The notes under the pieces were generated by a model. The model saw only the letters and a program-made list of their open reading frames with translations. It made no database searches and had not been told where the DNA came from. Position numbers and translations under genes: made by a program. A stretch of DNA of 14,634 nt from Ruminococcus sp. UBA3767 (GTDB taxonomy: Bacteria; Bacillota; Clostridia; Oscillospirales; Ruminococcaceae). Positions 1 through 6,444 of the stretch are shown in pieces (position 1 is the stretch's first letter; every line of letters begins with the position of its first letter). The stretch is from contig DFFV01000118.1 in NCBI GenBank assembly GCA_002371625.1, forward strand, positions 1 to 14,634. The letters run 5' to 3'.

Positions 1-11
1 TTTCCACCGTA

Positions 12-39
12 TTGATTTTGAAAAATAACAAGTTATAAT
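12..39 (+). promoter_or_regulatory. Candidate promoter of the serine recombinase
   Basis: TTGATT at 12-17 and a perfect TATAAT at 34-39 are separated by 16 nt, close to sigma-A spacing. The start codon follows at 61 behind an AAAGGAGGA ribosome binding site (46-54). This suggests the recombinase has its own transcript rather than depending on an upstream gene, but the window begins only 60 bases earlier, so an upstream operon cannot be excluded. Confidence 0.5.
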
Positions 40-60
40 TAAGATAAAGGAGGATATCTT

Positions 61-1755
61 ATGGATATTTACAAGGCTCGTCAGCTGATGACGAGCGAGC
101 GGAAAACTATTTTTGACCTGGACATCAACGTGACTTTCTACGCACGAGTGTCCACCCTCTCGGACGAGCAGGAAAACTCTATCGAGAATCAGATAAGCTA
201 CTTCACCGAGATGATAAAATCAAATGCACATTGGAACTACGTCGAGGGCTATGTGGACAGAGTCAGAGGCGAGAGCGCCGAAAATCGTGAGTCGTTTATG
301 CAGATGATAGACGACGGCAAGGCGGGCAAGTTCGACCTCGTGCTGACTAAAGAGGTCAGCAGATTTGCAAGGAACACCATCGACAGCCTGACCTACACAA
401 GAGAGCTGCTCAGCTCAGGCGTGGGAGTGTTCTTTCAGAACGATAATATCTGCACCATAGACCCCGACTCCGAGCTTCGCCTTACGATAATGTCAAGCAT
501 AGCCGCAGACGAGGTAAGAAAGCTGTCCGAGCGTGTGCGTTTCGGTCACAAGCGTGCTATCAAGAACGGCAACGTCCTTGGCAACAACCGCATCTTCGGC
601 TACGACAAAAAAGACTGCAAGCTGGTCATCAACGAAGAGGAAGCCGAAATGGTCAGACTCATATTCGAGCTGTACTCCACAGGCGATACCAGCGTGCGGA
701 AGATAGAACGGATACTCTATGACAAAGGCTATCGGGGACGAAACGGCACACGCATACACCACAACACCATCTCGGGAATAATACAGAACCCCAAGTACAA
801 AGGCTACTACTGCGGAAACAAAGTCACTACCGTTGACTATCGCACCAAAGAGCAGAAGTTCCTGCCGCAGGAAGAATGGGTGATGTATAAGGACGAAACG
901 GGCGAAACAGTCCCAGCAATAGTCTCCGAGGAGATATGGGACAGGTGCAATCAGATATTTGCCTACCGCAGCAGCGTTATAAAAGCAAGAGAACATTCCT
1001 TCAAGGACAAAAGCGTGTTCACGGGAAAGATATGGTGTCAGGCTCACGATAAGCCATACTGGCGGACGAGCTTTTCAAACAGCGCATCGAAAGGCAAGCC
1101 CGTCTACGAATGGATATGCTCCGAGAAAAAACGCTTCGGCACAAAAACCTGCGCATCATTTGCCATACTTGAAAGCGAGCTTTACAAAATGCTGTCGGGA
1201 TTTTTCACCGAGATAGCAGGCGACCTTGACGACTACATCGAAACATTCCTTGAAATATACAAGCAAGCCGACAACACAGGCGAGCTGCAAAAGGAGCTGA
1301 ACAGACTGCAGGTGCAGCTTGACAAGGAGAACCGCAAGCGTGACAAACTGCTGGAGCTTTACATGGAGGAAACTATCTCCAAGGCGGAGTTCACCGAGCG
1401 CAACAACAAGCACACCAAGGTCATCGAGGACATCGAAAACGAAATGCAATACCGCAAAGAAAAATCCCAGGACAGCGAGCAGTACGCAAAGAATATCCGC
1501 CGCATCGGCGACTACTTCCGCAATATGTACGACCCAACAGGCGTGATGACCAAGGAAGATGTTGACGAAATGGCAAAGGCGGTCATCGACAGGATAGATG
1601 TGGTGCCAATGAACAAAAACACCATGAAGCTGCAAATAAAGCTGCTCACAGGCGATAATGAGCCTGTCACCTATGTCCGAAAGGGAGCAAGGTATGCTCG
1701 GCGTTCGGGTAACATCAGCAAGAAGATGATCGACTCTTACAAGGCAGGCAAGTAA
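61..1755 (+). CDS. Large serine recombinase (site-specific integrase)
   Basis: 564-residue large serine recombinase that would cut and rejoin attachment sites through a covalent phosphoserine link. The N-terminal resolvase-type catalytic domain (about 24-170) has the YARVST motif with nucleophile Ser31 and the EVSRFARN helix with Arg101 and Arg104. The recombinase DNA-binding domain follows (about 178-320, opening NRIFGYDKK). After it comes a zinc-ribbon region with a Cys-x2-His pair (CQAH, about 337-340) and two later cysteines (ICSE, TKTCAS). A charged coiled coil occupies about 410-480, the usual place for the segment governing synapsis direction. Length and domain order match integrases of clostridial integrative and conjugative elements and phages. 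The ATG at 61 is fixed by AAAGGAGGA 6 nt upstream. It reads towards chromosomal housekeeping genes, so it is probably the terminal gene of an element extending left of the window. No inactivating lesion is seen. Confidence 0.93.
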   Translation: MDIYKARQLMTSERKTIFDLDINVTFYARVSTLSDEQENSIENQISYFTEMIKSNAHWNYVEGYVDRVRGESAENRESFMQMIDDGKAGKFDLVLTKEVSRFARNTIDSLTYTRELLSSGVGVFFQNDNICTIDPDSELRLTIMSSIAADEVRKLSERVRFGHKRAIKNGNVLGNNRIFGYDKKDCKLVINEEEAEMVRLIFELYSTGDTSVRKIERILYDKGYRGRNGTRIHHNTISGIIQNPKYKGYYCGNKVTTVDYRTKEQKFLPQEEWVMYKDETGETVPAIVSEEIWDRCNQIFAYRSSVIKAREHSFKDKSVFTGKIWCQAHDKPYWRTSFSNSASKGKPVYEWICSEKKRFGTKTCASFAILESELYKMLSGFFTEIAGDLDDYIETFLEIYKQADNTGELQKELNRLQVQLDKENRKRDKLLELYMEETISKAEFTERNNKHTKVIEDIENEMQYRKEKSQDSEQYAKNIRRIGDYFRNMYDPTGVMTKEDVDEMAKAVIDRIDVVPMNKNTMKLQIKLLTGDNEPVTYVRKGARYARRSGNISKKMIDSYKAGK

Positions 1756-1781
1756 TTGACCTGATACGGCTGTAAAGTCAA

Positions 1782-1818
1782 AAAAGGGACTGATGCATTA
1801 TTTGCAGCAGTCCCTTTT
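1782..1818. terminator. Bidirectional intrinsic terminator
   Basis: AAAAGGGACTG (1782-1792) pairs perfectly with CAGTCCCTTTT (1808-1818). An inner TGCA/TGCA pairing (1794-1797 with 1803-1806) shortens the loop to five bases. An A-run on one side and a T-run on the other let the stem work on both strands, between the convergent recombinase gene and the gene ending at 1841. Confidence 0.85.
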
Positions 1819-1840
1819 ATTGTACATATAATTATTGCGG

Positions 1841-2383
1841 TCACTTGAGTACAGGTGTGATCTTAGGGCCGTTATCCTTCGTTACAGGTGCGCCCTCCAT
1901 TGTTCCTGCGATCTTATCAAGCGCTTCGTGAGTTGCTGTAACATCTGCTACGCACTTTGAAAGCACCTGGTGTGCTTCGCCAAGCGAAATGTTGAGCTTT
2001 TCTACCATTGCTTTTCTTATAGCAAGATCCTGTGCCTTTGCATTGGAAATAATGCTCTCAGCTTCCTCATTCGCACGGGCAGCCTCGGCAGTTGCATATT
2101 CATGAGCCTGCTTAACTATCTCTTCCTCGCTTACAAGCTCGTTAGCTCTTGCCTGAGCATCCTTTACGATCTGGTTGGCTTGTCTTCTTGCATCGTCAAG
2201 AATGTTCTGCCTCTCCTTCTCGATCTCCCTTGCCTTCTGGATCTCAGCAGGTGTAGACTCGATAAGCTCGTCAACGATCTCCAGCATCATTTCAGCATCT
2301 ACCTTTTTCTTATTTGAAAACGGCGAGCTCTGTGCATTCAAAAGTGCTGATTTTAAGTTGTTAAGTCCATCTTCAAGATTCAT
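1841..2383 (-). CDS. Coiled-coil protein resembling ATPase stalk subunits
   Basis: 180-residue soluble protein of unknown function. From about residue 45 to 140 it is an alanine-, glutamate- and arginine-rich helix (segments such as DDARRQANQIVKDAQARA) typical of long coiled coils. This resembles the b/H/E/G stalk subunits of F- and V-type ATPases and DivIVA-like scaffolds. No membrane segment and no enzymatic motif are visible, and no other ATPase genes are nearby, so the resemblance may reflect only the coiled coil. An ATG nine bases upstream (2392) is in frame, but it overlaps the ribosome binding site AAAGGA. The ATG at 2383 sits 8 nt after that site and is chosen as the start. It lies 48 nt behind coaD on the same strand and is probably the last gene of the rsmD-coaD transcript. 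The C-terminal 20 residues are rich in proline and lysine and look disordered. Confidence 0.7.
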   Translation of the reverse strand: MNLEDGLNNLKSALLNAQSSPFSNKKKVDAEMMLEIVDELIESTPAEIQKAREIEKERQNILDDARRQANQIVKDAQARANELVSEEEIVKQAHEYATAEAARANEEAESIISNAKAQDLAIRKAMVEKLNISLGEAHQVLSKCVADVTATHEALDKIAGTMEGAPVTKDNGPKITPVLK

Positions 2384-2431
2384 ATATAACATCCTTTCTT
2401 ATGCCTTTTTAGGCTTATGTATTTTTTCCGT

Positions 2432-2932
2432 TCAGATATCCTCATCCTCAGGTCTTAAAAGCCTGTGCTTGATGAAGTCGTGTATCTGTGCGGGAACAAA
2501 CCCCGTGATATCTCCTCCGAAATACGCTATCTGCTTTACAACGCTCGAGGAAAGGAACATATTCTCTCCCGTAGTTGTAAGAAAAACAGTTTCAGCGCCT
2601 TCGTAGAGTTTTTTATTTGCAAGTGCCATCTGGAATTCATACTCGAAATCCGAGACCGCCCTTAAGCCTTTGACTATCGCCGTTGCACCCGTGCGTTTAA
2701 GATAATCCGCAAGCAGACCGTCGTGACAATCCACCACCACATTATCAAGGTGCTGAACGACTTTATATATCATATCCACACGCTCGCTCACCGTGAACGC
2801 TGCACGTTTGGCGGCATTGAATGATACCAGAACTATTACCTTATCAAAAAGCGTCGAGGCACGGTTGATAATATCAAGGTGTCCTCTTGTTATCGGGTCA
2901 AAGCTGCCCGGGCATACCGCAATGCGTTTCAT
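2432..2932 (-). CDS. coaD: Phosphopantetheine adenylyltransferase
   Basis: 166-residue enzyme of coenzyme A synthesis that adenylylates 4'-phosphopantetheine with ATP to give dephospho-CoA and pyrophosphate; it is cytoplasmic. It has the nucleotidyltransferase signature GSFDP (9-13) followed by T15-x-G-H18, which binds ATP phosphates. The family motif GLRAVSDFEYE (89-99) carries Arg91, and the late SSSVVKQIA segment (128-136) forms the adenine-side wall. Length is normal for bacterial CoaD. Its start codon overlaps the rsmD stop in an ATGA junction (2929-2932), so translation is likely coupled. This rsmD-coaD order is common in Firmicutes. Confidence 0.96.
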   Translation of the reverse strand: MKRIAVCPGSFDPITRGHLDIINRASTLFDKVIVLVSFNAAKRAAFTVSERVDMIYKVVQHLDNVVVDCHDGLLADYLKRTGATAIVKGLRAVSDFEYEFQMALANKKLYEGAETVFLTTTGENMFLSSSVVKQIAYFGGDITGFVPAQIHDFIKHRLLRPEDEDI

Positions 2933-3477
2933 TCTTCCTCCTGCGGCGCCTTGAAAACAGTTACCGCCGTCTTTCCGTATTTATATCTCTTATGGAGCTT
3001 CAGCCCTTCATAGCTGTCATCAAGCTCCAGCTCCTTTTCATGCTCGCAAACCACTATTGCGCCGCTGTTTATCTTTCCGCCGAGCTGCGAAAGAGCCTTC
3101 TGCACGATCCCCTGTCTGTAAGGCGGATCTATCAGAACGATATCAAAGCCGCCCTTTGAAACTCTCAGGTACTCAAAGCTGTCCATACACAGTACCCTTG
3201 ACTCACCTGTGAGCTTGCAATCGGAAAGGTTCTGCTTTATCACCTTGACAGCCTCGGGATTTGCGTCAACAAAAACGCAGTGCGAAGCCTCCCTGCTGAG
3301 CGCCTCGATACCCATTTGTCCGCTGCCTGCAAACAGATCGAGCACCGACGCACCTGCAACATCAAACTGTATCACCGAAAACACAGCCTCCTTGACCATA
3401 TCCGTAGTAGGACGTGTGTCAAGTCCCTCAAGCGTTATCAGCTTTTTACCTCTGCATTTTCCCGTAATTACTCTCAT
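2929..3477 (-). CDS. rsmD: 16S rRNA (guanine966-N2)-methyltransferase
   Basis: 182-residue S-adenosylmethionine-dependent methyltransferase of the RsmD family, expected to modify G966 of 16S rRNA in the 30S subunit. It shows the family's RPTTD motif (22-26), the Rossmann SAM-binding loop LDLFAGSGQMGIEA (46-59), an acidic residue after strand 2 (VDAN, 70-73), and the catalytic DPPY motif (117-120) typical of N-methyltransferases acting on exocyclic amines. The ATG at 3477 is preceded by GGGAG at a usual distance. It is the first gene of the leftward operon, behind the promoter at 3522-3550. Confidence 0.95.
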   Translation of the reverse strand: MRVITGKCRGKKLITLEGLDTRPTTDMVKEAVFSVIQFDVAGASVLDLFAGSGQMGIEALSREASHCVFVDANPEAVKVIKQNLSDCKLTGESRVLCMDSFEYLRVSKGGFDIVLIDPPYRQGIVQKALSQLGGKINSGAIVVCEHEKELELDDSYEGLKLHKRYKYGKTAVTVFKAPQEEE

Positions 3478-3521
3478 AATGATCTCCCGGTGGGTATAAT
3501 AAGAATATGATTTCCCTTTTA

Positions 3522-3550
3522 ATTATACGATAATTTTTTCAATTTGTCTA
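3522..3550 (-). promoter_or_regulatory. Promoter of the rsmD-coaD operon
   Basis: Read on the minus strand, TAGACA (3545-3550) is followed after exactly 17 nt by TATAAT (3522-3527), one mismatch from the sigma-A consensus. Transcription would start near 3515, giving a leader of about 40 nt before rsmD. Confidence 0.75.
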
Positions 3551-3606
3551 TACCTTTTTGAATATTTCTTTATTTTTTCCTTTTAACTTTTGTGTAGTCA
3601 ATAACG

Positions 3607-3752
3607 TAAATCAGAATTTGCCGCAGCACCCCTGCGTAGTAATCGGGGAAAACCCTTTTGAAAAAGGGTTATTCCCCGGACCCCTTTCCTAAAACTTTTA
3701 ATGATTTTTACACAACGGGTATGAAAACCCGTTATGTAAAAATGACTGAGAG
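3607..3752 (+). repeat. Left arm of palindromic element, two hairpins
   Basis: Hairpin A has an outer stem CGGGGAA (3644-3650) pairing with TTCCCCG (3672-3678) and an inner stem AACCCTTTT (3651-3659) pairing with AAAAGGGTT (3662-3670), with one bulged A. Hairpin B has an outer stem TTTTTACA (3705-3712) with TGTAAAAA (3735-3742) and an inner stem AACGGGT (3714-3720) with ACCCGTT (3727-3733). The arm closes with ATGACTGAGAG. Confidence 0.75.
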
Positions 3753-3906
3753 CTTAGAAGAGAGGCAGGAGAATAATTCTTTCCAGAAGAACTCTCTCCG
3801 ATTATTATGCAAGGATATTGTGGTAAATCCGAATTATCATCGTATATTTGATGCGTGGTCAGGTTAGATTTCTCTAAAAAGAATTCTTCTTATACTCCCT
3901 TATAAA

Positions 3907-4050
3907 CTCTCAGTCATTTTTGGTGCTTGGGAGTGTAGCTCCCAAGTGCCAAAAATCATTAAAAGTTTCTGAGGGGGGCACGGGGGGAACTCTTTTCAAA
4001 GAGTTCCAGCCCGACTATTCACCAAACATACGACGGTCAATTCTGATTTA
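3907..4050 (-). repeat. Right arm of palindromic element, two hairpins
   Basis: Inverted, diverged copy of the left arm. Hairpin B' has an outer stem ATTTTTGG (3916-3923) with CCAAAAAT (3949-3956) and an inner stem CTTGGGAG (3926-3933) with CTCCCAAG (3939-3946). Hairpin A' pairs GGAACTCTTT (3986-3995) with AAAGAGTTCC (3998-4007). The stems have different bases from the left arm at many positions yet remain fully paired, while the single-stranded flanks are near identical. Confidence 0.75.
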
Positions 4051-4070
4051 TCGCAGCACCCTTGTCCATA

Positions 4071-4835
4071 TCAGGCATCTCCCTTTTTGCTCTGAATTCT
4101 GCCCGTCATCGCAACGAGCATTTTCCTCGGAACGAGCTTTGATGCGCCTGCTGCCAGCTTCATTGTCAGCGATGGCACTATTACTGTCTGCTTTGCAAAC
4201 ATTCCCTTTACGGCCACATCGCTGCAATATTTCGCAGTTATCGCCTTAACGCCGAACTTTGTGCCTGCAACGTCATTGAATTCGGTGTCCACAGGTCCGG
4301 GGCAAAGTGCGCAGATATGCACATTGCTTCCCATTTCCTCCAGTTCCCTCGCAACAGCGCAGGTAAGGTCGGTAACATAAGCCTTTGATGCGTAATATGT
4401 GCTCATGTAAGGTCCGCCCTCCATAAGCCCTGCCGATGAAGCAACGTTCATGATGTATCCCCTGTTTTTAGCTGTAAAGTCCTTTAAAAACAGCTTTGTG
4501 AGGATATGCACGGCTGTGATGTTGGTATCTATCATGGCAAGCTCTCTTTCAAGCTCTGTCTCGGTGAATTTCCCGAAAAGCCCAAAGCCTGCTGCATTTA
4601 TGAGCACACCGATATTTTCGTCCTTCACCTGCTCGTAAAGGTCATAGCAGCCCTGCTTTTGCGAAACATCGCAGACTACTACCCTCGTATTTTCGCCAAG
4701 CTCCTGTGCAAGCTGCGTAAGCCTGTCCTCTCTCCTTGCGCAGAGTATGCAGCGAAATCCCCTTGAATAAAGGTTTTTGGCTATCTCTCTGCCTATTCCC
4801 GAGCTTGCTCCCGTTATCAGTGCCGTCCTTGCCAT
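4071..4835 (-). CDS. Short-chain dehydrogenase/reductase
   Basis: 254-residue NAD(P)-dependent oxidoreductase of the classical SDR family with a single Rossmann fold. Visible motifs, numbered from the chosen start, are the cofactor-binding TGASSGIG (8-15), the NAAG structural motif (80-83), Asn105, catalytic Ser134 in VASSAG, the Tyr147-x3-Lys151 active site (YYASK) and PGPVDTEF after strand 6. Arg34 and Arg35 after strand 2 (CARRE) suggest a preference for NADPH. Substrate is not predictable from sequence. An in-frame TTG lies 18 bases upstream (4853), but the ribosome binding site AAAGGA falls inside that extension and is correctly spaced to the ATG at 4835, so the shorter form is chosen. 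It is transcribed alone, divergently from the nucleotidyltransferase. Confidence 0.9.
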   Translation of the reverse strand: MARTALITGASSGIGREIAKNLYSRGFRCILCARREDRLTQLAQELGENTRVVVCDVSQKQGCYDLYEQVKDENIGVLINAAGFGLFGKFTETELERELAMIDTNITAVHILTKLFLKDFTAKNRGYIMNVASSAGLMEGGPYMSTYYASKAYVTDLTCAVARELEEMGSNVHICALCPGPVDTEFNDVAGTKFGVKAITAKYCSDVAVKGMFAKQTVIVPSLTMKLAAGASKLVPRKMLVAMTGRIQSKKGDA

Positions 4836-4869
4836 AAAAACACATCCTTTCAACAGCGTTTATACCTTG

Positions 4870-4899
4870 ATTTTACCACACCCAAAGCGTTTTTGTCAA
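4870..4899 (-). promoter_or_regulatory. Promoter of the short-chain dehydrogenase
   Basis: On the minus strand, TTGACA (4894-4899) is followed after 18 nt by TAAAAT (4870-4875), with TGG just before the -10 forming an extended -10 element. The leader would be about 28 nt. It faces away from the nucleotidyltransferase promoter 45 bp to the right. Confidence 0.75.
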
Positions 4900-4944
4900 T
4901 CACCGTGGGAATTTTCCCCGCTGTGCAGGCGCAAATATCATCTA

Positions 4945-4973
4945 TTGACAAAACGGACAGAATGTGAGATAAT
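4945..4973 (+). promoter_or_regulatory. Promoter of the nucleotidyltransferase
   Basis: TTGACA (4945-4950), a 17-nt spacer and GATAAT (4968-4973), one mismatch from consensus. The start codon follows at 5011 with a CGGAGGA ribosome binding site. Confidence 0.78.
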
Positions 4974-5010
4974 AAAGGTTATAACAAACGATTAATCGGA
5001 GGAACAGTTT

Positions 5011-5922
5011 ATGGATGCATCCCTCGTGATACTTGCCGCAGGGCTTGGCAGCCGCTTTGCAGGCGGAATAAAACAGCTTGAACCGCTTGGACCGAGCGGC
5101 GAGATAATTATGGATTATTCGATATATGATGCAATGGAAGCAGGCTTTAACAAGGTCGTTTTCATTATAAGAAAAGATATTCGTGATGCATTTGACAAAA
5201 TGATCGGCGAGCGCATAAAAGAAAAGATCGCCGTTGAATACGTCTATCAGGAGCTCGACTGTCTGCCCGGGGGCTTCAGCTGCCCCGAAAGCCGTGTAAA
5301 ACCGTGGGGACACGGCCATGCGGTATATTGCTGCGCAGACGTTGTGAATGAGCCTTTCGTGGTCATAAATGCTGATGACTACTACGGCAAGGAAGCGTTC
5401 AGGAACCTGTATTTGCAGCTCGAAAAGATGCACAGCAGTGATGAAAAGCCGATGAAGCTCGCACTTGCAGGCTTTGAGCTGAAAAATACGCTGAGCGACT
5501 TTGGCAGCGTTAACAGAGGCGTTTGCGAGGTCAGCGGAGGAAAGCTGACAAAAATTAGCGAAACCTATAATATCCGCCGTGAAAGTGACGGAAAAATACA
5601 CAGCGGAAACGATGAGGACAAGCTTCTGGACGAGAACAGCCCCGTTTCAATGAATATGTGGGCTTGCCCCGCAGGCTTTACCAAAATGCTCAGCGATTAC
5701 TTCACTCGCTTTCTTGAGCAGCACATCAGCGACGATAAGGCAGAATTTCTGCTGCCGGGCGCTATCGAAAGCATGATAGAGGCAGGCGACCTTACCTGTG
5801 ACGTTGTAAACAGCAGCGACCGCTGGTTCGGTATAACCTATGCGCAGGACGTTCCTATCGCCAAGCAGAAATTCAAGGAGCTTGCAGACAAAGGCGTTTA
5901 CCCCGAAAAGCTCTGGGGTTAA
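5011..5922 (+). CDS. Sugar-phosphate nucleotidyltransferase family protein
   Basis: 303-residue cytoplasmic protein of the NTP_transferase (GT-A-like) fold, which usually joins a sugar 1-phosphate to an NTP to make a nucleotide sugar. The pyrophosphorylase signature LAAGLGSRF (8-16) with Lys21 (KQLEPLG) binds the nucleotide phosphates. WGHGHA (99-104) is the nucleotide-recognition loop, and NADDYYG (120-126) supplies the metal-binding aspartate. WFGITY (about 274-279) near the C-terminus is a family-like feature. The C-terminal half lacks an obvious left-handed beta-helix acyltransferase domain. The sugar and the nucleotide cannot be assigned. It has its own promoter and is not in an operon with capsule or cell-wall genes here. 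Confidence 0.82.
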   Translation: MDASLVILAAGLGSRFAGGIKQLEPLGPSGEIIMDYSIYDAMEAGFNKVVFIIRKDIRDAFDKMIGERIKEKIAVEYVYQELDCLPGGFSCPESRVKPWGHGHAVYCCADVVNEPFVVINADDYYGKEAFRNLYLQLEKMHSSDEKPMKLALAGFELKNTLSDFGSVNRGVCEVSGGKLTKISETYNIRRESDGKIHSGNDEDKLLDENSPVSMNMWACPAGFTKMLSDYFTRFLEQHISDDKAEFLLPGAIESMIEAGDLTCDVVNSSDRWFGITYAQDVPIAKQKFKELADKGVYPEKLWG

Positions 5923-5943
5923 ACTTACTTTGAGGATTATGTA

Positions 5944-5961
5944 GGCGGCTGCTTTGCCGCC
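5944..5961. terminator. GC-rich hairpin between convergent genes
   Basis: GGCGGC (5944-5949) pairs perfectly with GCCGCC (5956-5961) around a six-base loop, between the stop of the nucleotidyltransferase and the stop of the converging small gene. There is no T-run on either side, so it is either a weak shared terminator or an mRNA-end-stabilising stem. Confidence 0.45.
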
Positions 5962-5965
5962 GTTA

Positions 5966-6139
5966 TCAGCCCATTATCTGTGCTATGCCCTCGGCAACTT
6001 CACCGATAGCATACATTGCCCTGCTCGTGCGCTTTTTAAGCATCCGCTTTTCCGCATTTGATGCAGCAGCAAGCGCATAAACGGCAGTTCCTGCCGCCGC
6101 ACAGACCGAGATGCCCGTTATTATGGTCTTTGCCTTCAT
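5966..6139 (-). CDS. Small single-pass membrane protein (57 residues)
   Basis: A 57-residue reading frame beginning MKAKTIITGISVCAAAG and ending EGIAQIMG. Residues 5-27 form one hydrophobic, alanine-rich helix suitable for a membrane segment or uncleaved signal anchor. A strongly basic patch (EKRMLKKRTSR, 30-40) follows, then a short amphipathic tail. GGGAGG at 6148-6153 sits 8 nt before the ATG, an excellent ribosome binding site and the main reason to believe the gene. An alternative 82-codon frame overlaps this one (6036-6284), but it has no such site and an atypical His/Cys-rich composition. By charge the basic part would face the cytoplasm. Function unknown. No clear promoter was identified in 6154-6300. 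Confidence 0.6.
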   Translation of the reverse strand: MKAKTIITGISVCAAAGTAVYALAAASNAEKRMLKKRTSRAMYAIGEVAEGIAQIMG

Positions 6140-6315
6140 GCTTGTGACCTCCCTTGCGTTTAAGTTGATGACCTTGCAGAATTAAAACATATACGGTCAT
6201 ATTACTATTTTCTGCGCAGGCAGCGGGATTATAAAAGTCAGTGGCTGGAAAGATATGAGCCTGATTTTTCATCGCTCTCGGCAAATTGCCCTACTGCACA
6301 ACGTGGGTTTTTACA

Positions 6316-6329
6316 CTAAAACGTTTTAG
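6316..6329. promoter_or_regulatory. 14-bp perfect palindrome, candidate operator
   Basis: CTAAAACGTTTTAG is a perfect palindrome with the central CG typical of LacI/GalR-family operators. It lies 35 bp upstream of the -35 of the leuC promoter. The core AAAACGTTT recurs at 10169-10177 upstream of the lacI-type gene. Binding is inferred only from symmetry. Confidence 0.4.
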
Positions 6330-6363
6330 ATAAATAATGTTAATAGTTTATTATAAATTGTTC

Positions 6364-6393
6364 TTTACATTTGTTATTAACAAGTGGTATAAT
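6364..6393 (+). promoter_or_regulatory. Promoter of the leuC-leuD operon
   Basis: TTTACA (6364-6369), an 18-nt spacer and TATAAT (6388-6393), with TGG before the -10 forming an extended -10. Only about 45 nt lie between the predicted transcript start and leuC, too short for a leucine T-box or a peptide attenuator. Control is therefore probably at initiation. Confidence 0.75.
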
Positions 6394-6444
6394 TTATTAG
6401 TAAAATAAAAAAAGTATTTTTACGTTTAAAGGGGTTTACTTTTT

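Larger units (their letters stand above)
3607..4050. repeat. 444-bp composite palindromic (MITE-like) element
   Basis: Non-coding element bounded by a perfect 12-bp inverted repeat, TAAATCAGAATT (3607-3618) and its complement (4039-4050). Two longer perfect inverted pairs are nested inside: an 18-mer (3692-3709 with 3951-3968, beginning AAACTTTTAATG) and a 15-mer (3738-3752 with 3907-3921, AAAAATGACTGAGAG). The two arms of about 145 nt therefore descend from one sequence in opposite orientation. Weaker similarity seems to run some 40 nt further inward (both arms reach a ...AATTCTTT segment), leaving a unique centre of roughly 65 nt. Its right edge lies 21 bases from the dehydrogenase stop codon. 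Short reading frames cross it but lack ribosome binding sites. It could be a miniature transposable element, an interspersed palindromic repeat or a structured RNA locus. The stretch 3551-3606 to its left is AT-rich with nothing recognised. Confidence 0.75.

Noticed and set aside
3658..3867. 69-codon plus-strand frame inside the palindromic element
   Set aside because: It begins within the hairpin A stem, has no ribosome binding site, and its N-terminal half is simply the left arm sequence. It could be revisited if the same frame proves conserved in other copies.
3920..4249. 109-codon plus-strand frame across the right arm into the dehydrogenase gene
   Set aside because: It is antisense to the dehydrogenase for half its length, starts in a hairpin and lacks a ribosome binding site.
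6036..6284. 82-codon minus-strand frame overlapping the small membrane protein
   Set aside because: Its composition is atypical (many His and Cys) and it has no good ribosome binding site. The other minus-strand frame has GGGAGG and a membrane helix and explains the region better.
6394..6444. Possible leucine T-box or attenuator ahead of leuC
   Set aside because: The predicted leader is about 45 nt, has no leucine-codon run and no terminator/antiterminator pair.
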